From Pseudomonadota bacterium (GTDB taxonomy: Bacteria > Pseudomonadota > Gammaproteobacteria > UBA9214), in contig JAWLAI010000009.1 of the NCBI GenBank assembly GCA_041395565.1, positions 62,001-126,000 on the forward strand: a DNA stretch of 64,000 bases. Direction: 5' to 3'. How positions within the stretch are numbered: position 1 is the stretch's first letter; every line of letters starts with the position of its first letter. The position numbers and the translations under genes are program-made. Shown piece by piece: positions 53,177-62,881 of this stretch. The notes beneath the pieces are model-generated. The model made no database searches. It was not told the DNA's origin and saw only the letters and a list, made by a program, of their open reading frames with translations.

Positions 53177-54589
53177 TTACACCAGGCATTTTGCGAAACG
53201 GTATTTCCCCGAGGCTTCCCTCGGAATCTGCTCCAGACGATGCACATTCAAGCGCAGGTCAGCGCCGAAGACCAGTTTGAATTCCGCCTGCAGCTGCTCG
53301 ATGGTAGCCTCCGTGAAGTCATCACCAGGAACGAGGTTTACCTCGATACAGTCCAGCGCGGTCTGCACCAGCTGCATCTGCGCAAGCCCTGGTATCGCTG
53401 TCAATGTACGCTCGACCAGCGACACGCCCGCCACCTGGGAGCCATCCTTGCGCTTGAGAAAATCTGCCGTGCGCCCGATCACCTGCTCGAGCATCGGCCA
53501 GCCACGCCCGCATTCACAGACACGCTCCGAATACGCACCCATATCACCGACCCGGTAGCGAATCAGCGGCATGGCCCGGTTATAGAGATCCGTCACGACG
53601 ATCTCCGCAGTTTCCCCAGGTTGCGCCGGCTCCAGCCTGTCATTGAGAAACTCGATATACAGGTGCTCTATATTCAGGTGCATACCCCGGTGCCGCTCGC
53701 ATTCGCATGCGATCAGTGCGACCTCCTCGCAGCCGTAGCGGTTGGTCACAGGGCAGCCGAAAACCTTTTCGATCACCGCCCTCTCATTCTCCAGCAACAT
53801 CATGGAGGTCGCGATGATACCGACAGGATAGATCCCGTGATCCCCACGCGTCCTGAGATAATCGGCCAGAATATAAAGCGAATGCGCATGACCGAAGAGC
53901 ACGTCCACGCCCCGCTCGCGCCACTGCGCCGCAAATGCATCCATGGTCTGCGGCGACATATTCATGGTGTCCAGGTAGAGGTCCATGCAGTAGAGCCAGC
54001 GGCTCTTGAATCGTTCATACCAGGAAGCCGGCACGGGTGGATTGCCCCATACGGCACCGACCTGCATGCCGAGCCGCCACCCCGCCCATTCATCGGATCG
54101 CATCGCATCGGCATTGCGGCGCTCTTCCCAGCGCTTGTCGAAATAAACCGTCAGCGACTGTCCGGTAGAGCCACCCGTCTTGTGCAAACCGAGTTGCGCC
54201 TTGTCCGCCCCCTCCATCAGCAGATCGTCAAGCCGGTTACGCACGGTATGCTTGTCCAGAAGCGGCAGGCTGGCGAACTGCTCCAGCGTGCCTGTAGCGG
54301 GATTGAAACCCGCCTGGGCGAATAGCTGACGGTAATACGGGCTGTGCTTGCCCGCATGTATCAGGAGCTCTCTGAGCCGTTCACGCTGGCCGGCCAGGAG
54401 TTCCTGGCGCGGTCGCCACTGGCTGACACGGAGTTCCGCCAGCGTATCGAGTCTGATGCTGTGTGCCTTGATATCGGACAATCGGTTCAAAATTCGCGCA
54501 GAGACAAACCGCTGCACGGCCTTAGCCATGCCGCCGGTCTGCCTGCGCTGATCCGGTTCAGAGTCCGTAGCGACCGTCTCGCGACTCAT
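53177..54589 (-). CDS. PaaK/CapK-like adenylate-forming enzyme, copy 2
   Basis: A 470-residue paralogue of the enzyme at 45562-46944. LHKTGGSTGQSLTVYFDKRW is the AMP-binding loop, TNRYGCEEVALIACECERH the adenine region, TDLYNRAMPLIRYRVGDMG the ribose-binding Asp, and the C-terminus LEQIPREASGKYRFAKCLV carries the lid Lys. The ATG at 54589 overlaps the stop of the preceding glycosyltransferase. Two such enzymes, each next to a glycosyltransferase, suggest two acid-activation steps in polymer decoration. Substrates are not predictable. Confidence 0.87.
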   Translation of the reverse strand: MSRETVATDSEPDQRRQTGGMAKAVQRFVSARILNRLSDIKAHSIRLDTLAELRVSQWRPRQELLAGQRERLRELLIHAGKHSPYYRQLFAQAGFNPATGTLEQFASLPLLDKHTVRNRLDDLLMEGADKAQLGLHKTGGSTGQSLTVYFDKRWEERRNADAMRSDEWAGWRLGMQVGAVWGNPPVPASWYERFKSRWLYCMDLYLDTMNMSPQTMDAFAAQWRERGVDVLFGHAHSLYILADYLRTRGDHGIYPVGIIATSMMLLENERAVIEKVFGCPVTNRYGCEEVALIACECERHRGMHLNIEHLYIEFLNDRLEPAQPGETAEIVVTDLYNRAMPLIRYRVGDMGAYSERVCECGRGWPMLEQVIGRTADFLKRKDGSQVAGVSLVERTLTAIPGLAQMQLVQTALDCIEVNLVPGDDFTEATIEQLQAEFKLVFGADLRLNVHRLEQIPREASGKYRFAKCLV

Positions 54590-55767
54590 GTGTGTTCTTT
54601 TCCCTTGGTGCAACCGGCACCAACCTGCCTGCCGCCATCTTCCTCGATCAACCCGCCCTGGCGGCTTGCTGCCTGCAACAAGGTTTCGTACGACAGCATG
54701 TGCTTTTCCACCATATTCTCGATGGTCATTGCTGCAACCGACCGTACCGCTGCCGCACTCATCTCACGCAGCAATCCCGGATCCGTCAGCAGCCGCAGCA
54801 GATGCCGCGTCAAGTCATCCACGTTGCCAACCGGATAGAGAAAACCGTTGCTGCCTGCCGTGACCAGCTCAGGATTGCCGCCGACATCCGTGCATACTGC
54901 AGGCTTGCCTTCACGGAGGCATTCCATCAATGCGTTGGAAAGGCCTTCGGATTCGGAACAGAGTGCCGCCACGGTAAATCTCCTGATGACCCCGACGGGT
55001 TCCTCGATCCGGCCGAGAAAGTGCGTATTGCTGCCAACGCCTTCCGCCGCGGCCAGCTGCCGCAGTTCCCCTTCCAGGCCACCCTCGCCAACGATCACCA
55101 GATGTGCATCGGGCAGGGTGCGCCTGACCCCGGCAAACGCACGTATCAGGTCGGCATGACGCTTGACGGGCCGCAGATTGGCGACGATACCGATGACCGG
55201 CGCGCCCGCAGGGATATCGCCCGGCAGGTCTACGACCCCGGGACTTGCCGGTGGTTCCAGCCCGTTGCGAATGACCGAGATACGCGACGCCGCAATATGC
55301 TCTTCCCTCGCCACAAGCGCCTGGACGGCCTTGCTGTTAGCTATGACGCCATCCACCAGCCGGCTGCTCAGTCGCAACAGACGCAGATTCGCCGGGTTGT
55401 ACCAGATGCCCATATCCCTGCGTCCGGCCACGAACCGCGCGCCTGCAAGTCGCGCGGCCACCGGGCCGAGCAGCGAAGCGTCCTGGAAGAAGGCATGCAC
55501 TACCCGCGCATCCAGACGTCGTAGCAGCCGTGCGAGCCGCAGCAGCCCCCACAGCCCAGCGGGACTGGCCAGCCGTTCGATACCGATCACATCGACCGGG
55601 CAGGGCCAGTCACGCGCCTGCAGCGAATAATCGCTGTGGCGCAACAGCACCAGGTGCGGCGCGAAACGCTGTCGGTCCAGTCCCTGCATAAGATGCCATA
55701 GCTGGCGCTCGGTTCCGGCCCAGGGCCCGGTAAACGAATCGATAAGAAAGACAATACGATGAGTCAT
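54586..55767 (-). CDS. Family 4 glycosyltransferase
   Basis: A 393-residue GT-B enzyme with high-GC codon use like the housekeeping genes. FLIDSFTGPWAGTERQLWHL near the start, VVHAFFQDASLLGPVAA, IGIVANLRPVKRHADLIRAF, LVIVGEGGLEGELR and ALCSESEGLSNALMECLREG followed by PAVCTDVGGNPELV define the fold and EX7E site. It overlaps the PaaK-like gene and lies 64 bp after the membrane glycosyltransferase gene, so the four minus-strand genes 56989 to 52276 form one operon. Confidence 0.9.
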   Translation of the reverse strand: MTHRIVFLIDSFTGPWAGTERQLWHLMQGLDRQRFAPHLVLLRHSDYSLQARDWPCPVDVIGIERLASPAGLWGLLRLARLLRRLDARVVHAFFQDASLLGPVAARLAGARFVAGRRDMGIWYNPANLRLLRLSSRLVDGVIANSKAVQALVAREEHIAASRISVIRNGLEPPASPGVVDLPGDIPAGAPVIGIVANLRPVKRHADLIRAFAGVRRTLPDAHLVIVGEGGLEGELRQLAAAEGVGSNTHFLGRIEEPVGVIRRFTVAALCSESEGLSNALMECLREGKPAVCTDVGGNPELVTAGSNGFLYPVGNVDDLTRHLLRLLTDPGLLREMSAAAVRSVAAMTIENMVEKHMLSYETLLQAASRQGGLIEEDGGRQVGAGCTKGKEHT

Positions 55768-55831
55768 AGGACCAGCTACGGCGTGAAATTCGGTTTAACG
55801 GCCGAATATAACATCCATACACATCCGCGCC

Positions 55832-56989
55832 TCATCCCGTGCGCGGCTCCCAGACGACCTGCTTCTTGCCCAGCAGGAATTTCACGAAGGCCTGTGCCGC
55901 GGCAAGGTTGATCAGTACGAAGTAATACGGGAGATAACCCACCCTGCTGCGCTGGCCGGCACGACTCCGGGTATAGCCCCAACCGGCAAGCAGGTAGAAG
56001 CCTATTTGTGCGGCCAAGAGGAATCGGTATGCCGGGCCTTCGTACATCAGCGCCAGATTGCATATGGCGGCGCTGATGAGAAACATGAAGACGGCGTAAC
56101 GGAGCAACTTGTGTGACAGTAGCTGCACCGAAAACAGGCCGTAGCGAAAGACGTTGAACAGATGGCGCATATCCCAGAGCGCCCACAGTGCGCGCAGCGA
56201 TACCCTGACCCGCATGCGATACTCGTCCGCGCCGCTCTTCAGCGCCGTTTCCCGGAGTACCGCTTCTGGCTCGTAGACGACCCTGTAGCCCTGCCCGACC
56301 ACGCTCAGCGGCAAAACGAAATCGGGCAGCTGGTCAGGCCGCATCGGCGCGAACAGCTCCTTGCGCACGGCATCGACACCGCCGTCAACGCCGACCACGG
56401 AGCCAACCGCGGTTTCCTGCTCGCGCAGGAAATTCTCGTAGCGCATATACGAGGAGCATCCCTCTCCCGTCGCGCTGTCACCTTCACTGACATAGACCAT
56501 CTTGCCGGTTACATAACCCACTGCGGGATCGGCAAAATTTCTCGCCAGCTTGCGGATGGCATCCGGTGCATACAAGGAGTTGGCATCGGAGAACACCACG
56601 ATCGTACCACGCAGGGTAGCGAAGGCCATGTTCAGCGCCGAGGTCTTCCCGGCCCTGGGATCCTGCCGCAGCAGCCGCACCCTGCCCGGGTAGCGGTTAC
56701 AGAGCTCGGTTACCAGATCGTCCGTGCCATCCACGGACCCGTCGGAGATCACCACGATCTCCAGCTTTTCGGGGTCATACAACTGGTCGATCTTGTTTTC
56801 CACCGTCGCCTGGATGACCTGCCGTTCGTTGTACGCGGCAATCACCACGGAAACGAAGGGCTCGAGATCGCCCTGGCGGACCGCGCGGCCGGCACAACGC
56901 GCCAGCAGCAGGACCAGCAGCGGATAGCCGGCGTAAACATAAACCGGTACTGCAACCGAGAACCAGAAAAGCAGTTCGATGGATGTCAT
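55832..56989 (-). CDS. Membrane-bound family 2 glycosyltransferase
   Basis: A 385-residue processive-type GT2. An N-terminal helix (LLFWFSVAVPVYVYAGYPLL) precedes the GT-A domain: FVSVVIAAYNERQVIQATVE, VVISDGSVDGTDDLV, the DxD-like FSDANSLYAPD, and GVDGGVDAVRKELF. QxxRW is not obvious; RVRVSLRALWALWDM takes its place. About three C-terminal helices follow (LLRYAVFMFLISAAICNLAL; FLLAAQIGFYLLAGWGY; YYFVLINLAAAQAFVKFLL). It is the first gene of the minus-strand operon. Confidence 0.88.
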   Translation of the reverse strand: MTSIELLFWFSVAVPVYVYAGYPLLVLLLARCAGRAVRQGDLEPFVSVVIAAYNERQVIQATVENKIDQLYDPEKLEIVVISDGSVDGTDDLVTELCNRYPGRVRLLRQDPRAGKTSALNMAFATLRGTIVVFSDANSLYAPDAIRKLARNFADPAVGYVTGKMVYVSEGDSATGEGCSSYMRYENFLREQETAVGSVVGVDGGVDAVRKELFAPMRPDQLPDFVLPLSVVGQGYRVVYEPEAVLRETALKSGADEYRMRVRVSLRALWALWDMRHLFNVFRYGLFSVQLLSHKLLRYAVFMFLISAAICNLALMYEGPAYRFLLAAQIGFYLLAGWGYTRSRAGQRSRVGYLPYYFVLINLAAAQAFVKFLLGKKQVVWEPRTG

Positions 56990-57668
56990 TGTATGGCCTG
57001 TCCTGCATCCCGATCGCTGCCGGCAACCAGACGCCGGAGCTGAAAAATTACAAACAAGCGGTCACCTGATTTACCGATTGCAGGGGCCTTGATCAGCCCT
57101 CCGATGGTGGAGCTACTGATCAGGAATGACACAGGAAATCCTTTGCGGGTTGAGTGGCGTCACTGTCCCAAACGGCCGCCGCGCAGCCGCTCATCAAACC
57201 TGCGGGACATACCTGGAACCGCGTCATGCATTTCTGGTATGCCGCATAAATCGGTGAAATAATAGCCCAACTACGGCTGCCACTGAAGAGATTCGGCGGG
57301 TAGCGGTACAGCCTGAAGCCCAGTGGACGAAATAGTGCAAACGGCCTGGATTGCGGCCAGCTGCAGCTATCGAGGGACCGCCACCGCCGCTCCGGCGCAA
57401 TCCGCCGGAGCTCCGGGAACCGGGCGGATGAAATTTTTTAACTTGCTGTATTTAATATATATTGTTCGCGGCCGACGCGCCATACCGCTTCCTGGCACGC
57501 GGAACGGTGCGCCCCAATCGCGGTAGCGCAAGCAGGCCTGGAGCCGGCACGGGCGGCAGCCCGGCAGCTGCGGACACGCCGGCCCGGCGCGGCTGACCTG
57601 TAAATTGCAACCGGGCCGGTTATAGTGCGGCCTCCCTTTCTGACCAACATGGTAACCGGCTGAACCCT
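56990..57668. other. Divergent intergenic region before legB
   Basis: A 679-bp gap between divergent operons. It contains a distinctly AT-rich stretch at 57431-57464 (poly-T then TTTAATATATATTG) inside GC-rich surroundings, and a TATAGT hexamer at 57621-57626 about 45 bp before the legB start. Either may mark a promoter; the -35 boxes are weak. No credible gene is present. Confidence 0.4.
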
Positions 57669-58661
57669 ATGTCACTTGGCGACAAAGCAGTGCTGATCAC
57701 CGGAGCCGATGGCTTCATCGGTTCTCACCTGACCGAATATCTGGCCGGCAGGGCCGGCAAGGTCCGCGCCCTGGCGCAGTACAACTCATTCAACAGCTGG
57801 GGCTGGTTGGAGGACATCGATGGTCTCGACGCGATAGAGGTCGTTACCGGCGATGTCCGTGACCCGAACTTCTGCGCCAGGATCACGGAAGACATCGACA
57901 CCGTCTACCACCTCGCAGCGCTGATCGCCATACCGTACTCGTATGTCGCGCCGGACAGCTATGTCGATACCAACATCCGCGGCACCCTGAATATCTGCCA
58001 GGCGGCAATGCGCAACGGCTGTACCCGCGTCGTCCACACCTCCACCAGCGAGGTTTACGGTACCGCACAATACGTGCCGATCAACGAGGAGCACCCACTG
58101 CAGCCCCAGTCCCCCTACAGCGCCTCCAAGATCGGCGCCGATGCACTGGCCATGAGCTTCCACAACTCGTTCGAGCTGCCGCTGTCGATCGCGCGGCCGT
58201 TCAACACCTACGGGCCCAGGCAGTCAGCGCGGGCGATCATCCCGACGATCATCTCACAGATCGCCGCCGGCGAACGCGATATCAAGGTGGGGGACGTCCG
58301 GCCCACGCGGGATTTCAACTTCGTCACCGACACCTGTGCCGCGCTGGTCGCGATCGGGGAATCCGAGGCCACGATCGGCGAGACCGTCAACATCGGTTCC
58401 GGCACGGAGATATCCATCGGCGACCTGTTCCAGCTCATCGCACAGGAAATGGGACAGGAGGTGGAGTTCACGGTAGACCCCGCGCGCATCCGACCGCAGG
58501 CCTCCGAGGTATTCCGGCTGCTGTGTGACACTTCCAAGTACGAACGCCTGCTGGGACGCAGACAACCACAGACGCTCGCCGCAGGCATTCGCAAGACGAT
58601 CGCCTGGTTCACGCAGCCAGGCAATCTGGCAAAGTACAAGACGGGTATCTACAACGTCTAG
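57669..58661 (+). CDS. legB: NAD-dependent sugar-nucleotide 4,6-dehydratase, LegB-like
   Basis: A 330-residue SDR enzyme. VLITGADGFIGSHLTEYL binds NAD; the family-specific ALAQYNSFNSWGWLEDI, HLAALIAIPYSYVAPDSYVD, HTSTSEVYGTAQYVPINEEH and SPYSASKIGADALA (YxxxK) match LegB, the first enzyme of the legionaminic acid branch that acts on a UDP- or GDP-GlcNAc. The later pathway genes (aminotransferase, epimerase, NeuB-type synthase) are not in the window, so the product could instead be another 6-deoxy-4-keto amino sugar. It is convergent with the flippase gene. Confidence 0.88.
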   Translation: MSLGDKAVLITGADGFIGSHLTEYLAGRAGKVRALAQYNSFNSWGWLEDIDGLDAIEVVTGDVRDPNFCARITEDIDTVYHLAALIAIPYSYVAPDSYVDTNIRGTLNICQAAMRNGCTRVVHTSTSEVYGTAQYVPINEEHPLQPQSPYSASKIGADALAMSFHNSFELPLSIARPFNTYGPRQSARAIIPTIISQIAAGERDIKVGDVRPTRDFNFVTDTCAALVAIGESEATIGETVNIGSGTEISIGDLFQLIAQEMGQEVEFTVDPARIRPQASEVFRLLCDTSKYERLLGRRQPQTLAAGIRKTIAWFTQPGNLAKYKTGIYNV

Positions 58662-58699
58662 GTAACGCAGCTACCACCCGCGCGTGGACGCCTGGCTGT

Positions 58700-60247
58700 T
58701 CATGCTGAAGCCTCGCCCTGCTCCGGCTCCGGCTTCCACACCAGCGGGATCAGCGCGGCATACGTCATGCAGGACAGCAGGTTGAACAGCATGATGACGA
58801 AGGGCTCCTCCCGTTCGCGTAACAGCTCGATCAGCTTGCCCGACTTCCAGCTACCCATCCAGGTGGTTTGCAGGGCATCGACCAGGCCCGGCATGAGCTG
58901 CGTGCGCAGATAGACCGCCGGCGCGAAATCCGCATAACGGTTGCCTTCGAGCACATAGAACAGCATCACTGCGCTGATGACGATCAGGAAGAGATTCCGG
59001 TATTCGATCGCGATCGGATAGTACTGCTGCGACCGGATGCTGCTCCACATCAGCGTGATCGCGGCAATGATAGCCGCCGAGTACGCCGCTCCCGTTAGCC
59101 CCCATGTCGAAATCAGGACGTATGCGAGCGCGATCTTGAGTGGGGTCAGGATGATCACCATCCGCGATATCAACCGGGTATGCTTGCTGTAGAAGATTCC
59201 GAACAGCATGAAGGTATTGCAGCTGGACAAGATGGTCGTGACAACTTCCACCCGGGTGATTCGGACCGCCGGCCAGAATTCCGGCGGCGTCATCAGCTCA
59301 AGAATCTGGGGTATCGTTACCGCGAGTATCAGGCCGGCGAATACCAGCAGATAGAAATACCTGGTCAGCATCATGCCCATCACGACCGGCGCAGCCGGCT
59401 GCTCGGCAATTTCGAAGCTCTTCGTGCGCCAGGCCCGCTGGAACGGGATGGAGATGAAGAGGTTCAGCAGGGGCGGGAACTTGTAGGCCATTTCCAGGAT
59501 GCCCACACCCTGGAGTCCGATCTGGATGCGCACGAGGATCCGTTCCGCCTGGCGCCCCAGGAAGGACACGATATCACCGGGCAGCATCGGCAGCTGGAAG
59601 CGCAGCAACTGAGCGGAGATCTCGCGGTCGAAGCCGAAACCATGATCCCGGATGGCGACGATATGGAACACCAGCGAGGCCACCGCGGCCGTAATGAGCG
59701 ACGAGATGAAGACGCCGACCAGCCCGACCTTCAGTATCAGAACCAGCCAGATATTCAGCCCGATCCCGAGAAACATCCGGACCAGACCGATGAATGAATA
59801 GAGTACGGAGCGCTCCTTGATAACCAGGAAGGTACTCGCACTCTGCCCGGCCACATCGATGACGAACGTGGTCAAAGCAAGGCAGATCAGCGAATAGTAC
59901 TCCGGCGAACCGAGTATCAGCCGGCTCAGCGGCACGCTGAATATGAACGGCAGCAGCGCCAGACCCACGGCCAGCCCCCAGACCAGGCGCATGCCGGTAC
60001 CCAACGCCAGCGCCTTCCGCTCCGGCGGCTGCTCGTGGTAGATCCGGAGTATTGCCGTTTGCAGGCCGCCCGCCAGCAATACCGTGAGGATGCCGAGGCT
60101 GGTCTCGATCATGGCGATGACGCCATAGCCCTCGGTCTGAAAGATATGCGCGTAGAACGGCAGCATCAGGAACCCTGACAGCTTGCCGATGACCATGGCT
60201 GCGCTGTAGATCGCAGTATGGCGGAAAATGGATCTGCTCAGCCCCAC
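58700..60247 (-). CDS. Oligosaccharide flippase family protein (Wzx-like)
   Basis: A polytopic MOP-superfamily membrane protein of 515 residues that moves lipid-linked repeat units across the inner membrane. I choose the GTG at 60247 because AGGAAGG stands six bases upstream; an open frame extends 16 codons further. SIFRHTAIYSAAMVIGKLSG at the start, LPFYAHIFQTEGYGVIAMIE, and about 12 helices fit the family. An additional loop with a C-terminal amphipathic part (MGSWKSGKLIELLREREEP) and a last helix is longer than usual. Confidence 0.9.
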   Translation of the reverse strand: MGLSRSIFRHTAIYSAAMVIGKLSGFLMLPFYAHIFQTEGYGVIAMIETSLGILTVLLAGGLQTAILRIYHEQPPERKALALGTGMRLVWGLAVGLALLPFIFSVPLSRLILGSPEYYSLICLALTTFVIDVAGQSASTFLVIKERSVLYSFIGLVRMFLGIGLNIWLVLILKVGLVGVFISSLITAAVASLVFHIVAIRDHGFGFDREISAQLLRFQLPMLPGDIVSFLGRQAERILVRIQIGLQGVGILEMAYKFPPLLNLFISIPFQRAWRTKSFEIAEQPAAPVVMGMMLTRYFYLLVFAGLILAVTIPQILELMTPPEFWPAVRITRVEVVTTILSSCNTFMLFGIFYSKHTRLISRMVIILTPLKIALAYVLISTWGLTGAAYSAAIIAAITLMWSSIRSQQYYPIAIEYRNLFLIVISAVMLFYVLEGNRYADFAPAVYLRTQLMPGLVDALQTTWMGSWKSGKLIELLREREEPFVIMLFNLLSCMTYAALIPLVWKPEPEQGEASA

Positions 60248-60418
60248 CTTGGACCTTCCTGGCTGCGGCACCGAACCCGACTCAAACCCGCGCACGAAGG
60301 TAGCGCGCAGCGCAGTAGCAGCAAAGTGTTGCAGCCCAAGGTGGTCGCCGGGTTTCTGCGCCCCGAATAGAACCAGATGTCGCCGCGACGACCGCTGCGC
60401 GGCGCGTACACCCTCCGT

Positions 60419-61525
60419 CTATCGTTCCAGCACATCGACCACCTCGATCGGCGTAGTACGCCTGGCAGCGAACTGGGCATAAACCTTGCTGATATTGTCC
60501 TGATCCTTCAGCAGCAGTGAATTCGGCAGGCGAAACGCCCACAGCTTCAGGGCATCGCCGAAAATGGTCGCACTGTTCTCGATGGCGGATGAGAAGAACG
60601 TCGCAATGCCGCGCGGCCGCTCACCGCTGAAGGAGACGGCATACTCGAATGGCGCCGTGAAGCATTCAATCGGAATGCCGAGCTCGCGGATCACCTGCAA
60701 CTGTGATGCCGATTCGCGCGGATGCATGACGTAGACGAGCTCATGCCCAGCAAAGAAGGTTTTGACTCGCCCCATCAATCCGGCAAAGTCCGCGCGCGAA
60801 AGATAGCTCTGATCCACCAGCGGCTGACCGATGAACAGCACCTTGTCCGAAGGGTGCGCATCCGCGACCACCGACTTGAGATAGGCATAGTCGTTCCGAA
60901 TGGTGGCATCACCCGGGGCGAGGTCCAGTTCGTAAGTCGTGAAAAAGATCAGCGCATCGACACCCCGTGTGTCCCAATCGACCAGCCGGCTTCGGATCCA
61001 GCGCTTGAACAGCTGGAGCACACTGGCCGGCGGTAGCGATACGGCAGCGCCTGCATCGCCCGCCTTGTCGAGGTGCCGGTCCCGGTTGATGCGCAGCGTA
61101 TCGGTGCCCACGTCCAGCACGTAGAGCTTGCTGAATTCCAGCCTGTTGACGAGATGGCGCATGTGCCGGTCGTATGCTCTCCGGTAATTGCCGACCACCA
61201 GGTTGTCCACGGGACCGATGGCACGCGCCATGCGGTTCGCGCGTTGCCGCTTCACGGCCTGGTCGAATACCAGCCACAGCTCTTCCAGCCGTTCCTTGAG
61301 ATTTTTCGGCGGATGCGCCCCGTAATCCTTGTCGGGCATAATGTAGCGAAAATCGTGGAAGCTGACGGATGCCCACCGCTCCGGTTCGATCACGCTGTCG
61401 AATTGCGCACGGGTGAAGTGCCCGGTATCGACGATGTACAAATGATTGTCATCCAGATGCAGGTGATGGATGGCCTCAAGCGCGCTCAGCACCTGATAGG
61501 GCGCGGACAGCAGGAAACAGTTCAT
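60419..61525 (-). CDS. Sialyltransferase-like glycosyltransferase (GT52/polysialyltransferase type)
   Basis: A 368-residue soluble protein. The ATG at 61525 overlaps the upstream stop and gives the family-like start MNCFLLSAPYQVLSALEAIH. YVLDVGTDTLRINRDR resembles the D/E-D/E-G element, and LVYVMHPRESASQLQVI carries the His-Pro (HP) motif used by bacterial sialyltransferases of GT52, GT38 and GT80 to bind CMP. Together with LegB upstream, transfer of a nonulosonic acid is a reasonable guess. Sequence signatures are short, so the exact family is uncertain. Confidence 0.6.
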   Translation of the reverse strand: MNCFLLSAPYQVLSALEAIHHLHLDDNHLYIVDTGHFTRAQFDSVIEPERWASVSFHDFRYIMPDKDYGAHPPKNLKERLEELWLVFDQAVKRQRANRMARAIGPVDNLVVGNYRRAYDRHMRHLVNRLEFSKLYVLDVGTDTLRINRDRHLDKAGDAGAAVSLPPASVLQLFKRWIRSRLVDWDTRGVDALIFFTTYELDLAPGDATIRNDYAYLKSVVADAHPSDKVLFIGQPLVDQSYLSRADFAGLMGRVKTFFAGHELVYVMHPRESASQLQVIRELGIPIECFTAPFEYAVSFSGERPRGIATFFSSAIENSATIFGDALKLWAFRLPNSLLLKDQDNISKVYAQFAARRTTPIEVVDVLER

Positions 61526-62874
61526 CCCTCCACCCCGGACCGGCGCCGGTCCTGCGCGAGCTGCACACCATCCGTCGCCGTGAGCTTGTCGAGGTAGGCC
61601 AGGTTGTCCCAGCAATTTTCCGCCTGCTGCCGCGCCCAGGCGCGCAGCCGGGCGCGCAATTCGTCGCCCTGCCCGATCAACCGCACGAGTTCCCGGCCGA
61701 TGCGCTCGCTTGCGCCGGACAGGTCATAGGCGTCGATGGCCGTATCCTGCAGACCTGCCATTGACATCAGCGCCTGTATCTTGAACGTTTTGGATGACAG
61801 CGGTATGACCGGCGTACCGCCACGCAGTGCGAATATCGCGACATGCCAGCGGCCGCCCACGTATGCCTGGGCATTGCCGACGATGTCGATGGCCTGCTGT
61901 ACGGGTATGGTCAGGCCGATCAACGGCAGCCCCAGTCTGCGGGCCACGGGCCGGAAGATGACTTCATCGATTCTGTCGGAGGCAGTCAAGACGATCTGTC
62001 CCGGGTAGCTCGATTGCAGGTGGCGCACGAGGGCCGTCACGTCATCGATGATCGCGGTCGGCTGGCCATCGAACGAAAAGCCGGAGGTGCCGCCGATACA
62101 GATGTAAGGACGCGCCGGATCGAAGGCCGCGGTATCAGGCCAGATATCGAAATAAGTCGGCCGCTGCGCCAGCGCCGACCACGCCGCACGCTCCGCCGGC
62201 TCGAACAGGAACGCGGTGTCGGGCGCATAACGCCCGGCCCAGCGGTCACGGCACAGTTCCGCCGAGATCTGGTCACGGTAGGTGACATCGTCGAGCTGGG
62301 GATAGACCAGCGCCGCCATCCGGTCCAGCTCGGGATGACTGAAGTCTGCAGTATGGTTTATCAGCAGCACCGGCTTGCCGAACCGCATCCTGGCCAGATA
62401 GGCGAGAAACAACTCGGACCGGGGCAGGATACCGTTTCCGACCATGCAGCCGTCGCCGTGAATGATCAGCACATCGGCCGCCGCGATGGCGGCGTGCAGC
62501 GCACCGTAGTCAGCACGGTTCTGCATGAACTGTTCCGCCTGTTCCTCAAAGGTATCGACGGTGAGCGGAATCGGTCCTCCCGTACCGCGGGCATAGCGCC
62601 CGGTCCCGGTGTAGTAATGGAACTTGTCGCGCAGTTTGAATACCACCGGCGGCAGCAACAGGCGTAACCAGTCCTGCAGACTGCGCCCGGTCGCCTGCTG
62701 CTCCCGCCCTTCCTCGCACGGGCGGAAGAAGCAGCTTTCGCGCAGCTCGTCTTCCGTGATGATAGCCGTGATCGTGCCGCCCCGCTCCCGGATCATCCGC
62801 TTGAGTGCCAGTGCGGCCGCGCGGTCGCCCCAGTTCGGGTTGCTGCTGGAATCGTTGATCAGTAATACGTTCAC
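61522..62874 (-). CDS. Polysaccharide pyruvyl transferase family protein
   Basis: A 450-residue protein of the PF04230 type, which adds ketal-linked pyruvate from PEP to sugars (WcaK/CsaB/EpsO relatives). LINDSSSNPNWGDRAAALAL at the N-terminus, DVLIIHGDGCMVGNG, PVLLINHTADFSHPEL, and the C-terminal AQAYVGGRWHVAIFALRGG followed by TPVIPLSSKTFKI (G-R-x-H motif) are characteristic. It overlaps the sialyltransferase-like gene by 4 bp and follows the BNR protein gene by 7 bp, so the three are one operon. Confidence 0.9.
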   Translation of the reverse strand: MNVLLINDSSSNPNWGDRAAALALKRMIRERGGTITAIITEDELRESCFFRPCEEGREQQATGRSLQDWLRLLLPPVVFKLRDKFHYYTGTGRYARGTGGPIPLTVDTFEEQAEQFMQNRADYGALHAAIAAADVLIIHGDGCMVGNGILPRSELFLAYLARMRFGKPVLLINHTADFSHPELDRMAALVYPQLDDVTYRDQISAELCRDRWAGRYAPDTAFLFEPAERAAWSALAQRPTYFDIWPDTAAFDPARPYICIGGTSGFSFDGQPTAIIDDVTALVRHLQSSYPGQIVLTASDRIDEVIFRPVARRLGLPLIGLTIPVQQAIDIVGNAQAYVGGRWHVAIFALRGGTPVIPLSSKTFKIQALMSMAGLQDTAIDAYDLSGASERIGRELVRLIGQGDELRARLRAWARQQAENCWDNLAYLDKLTATDGVQLAQDRRRSGVEG

Positions 62875-62881
62875 GGGCTGC

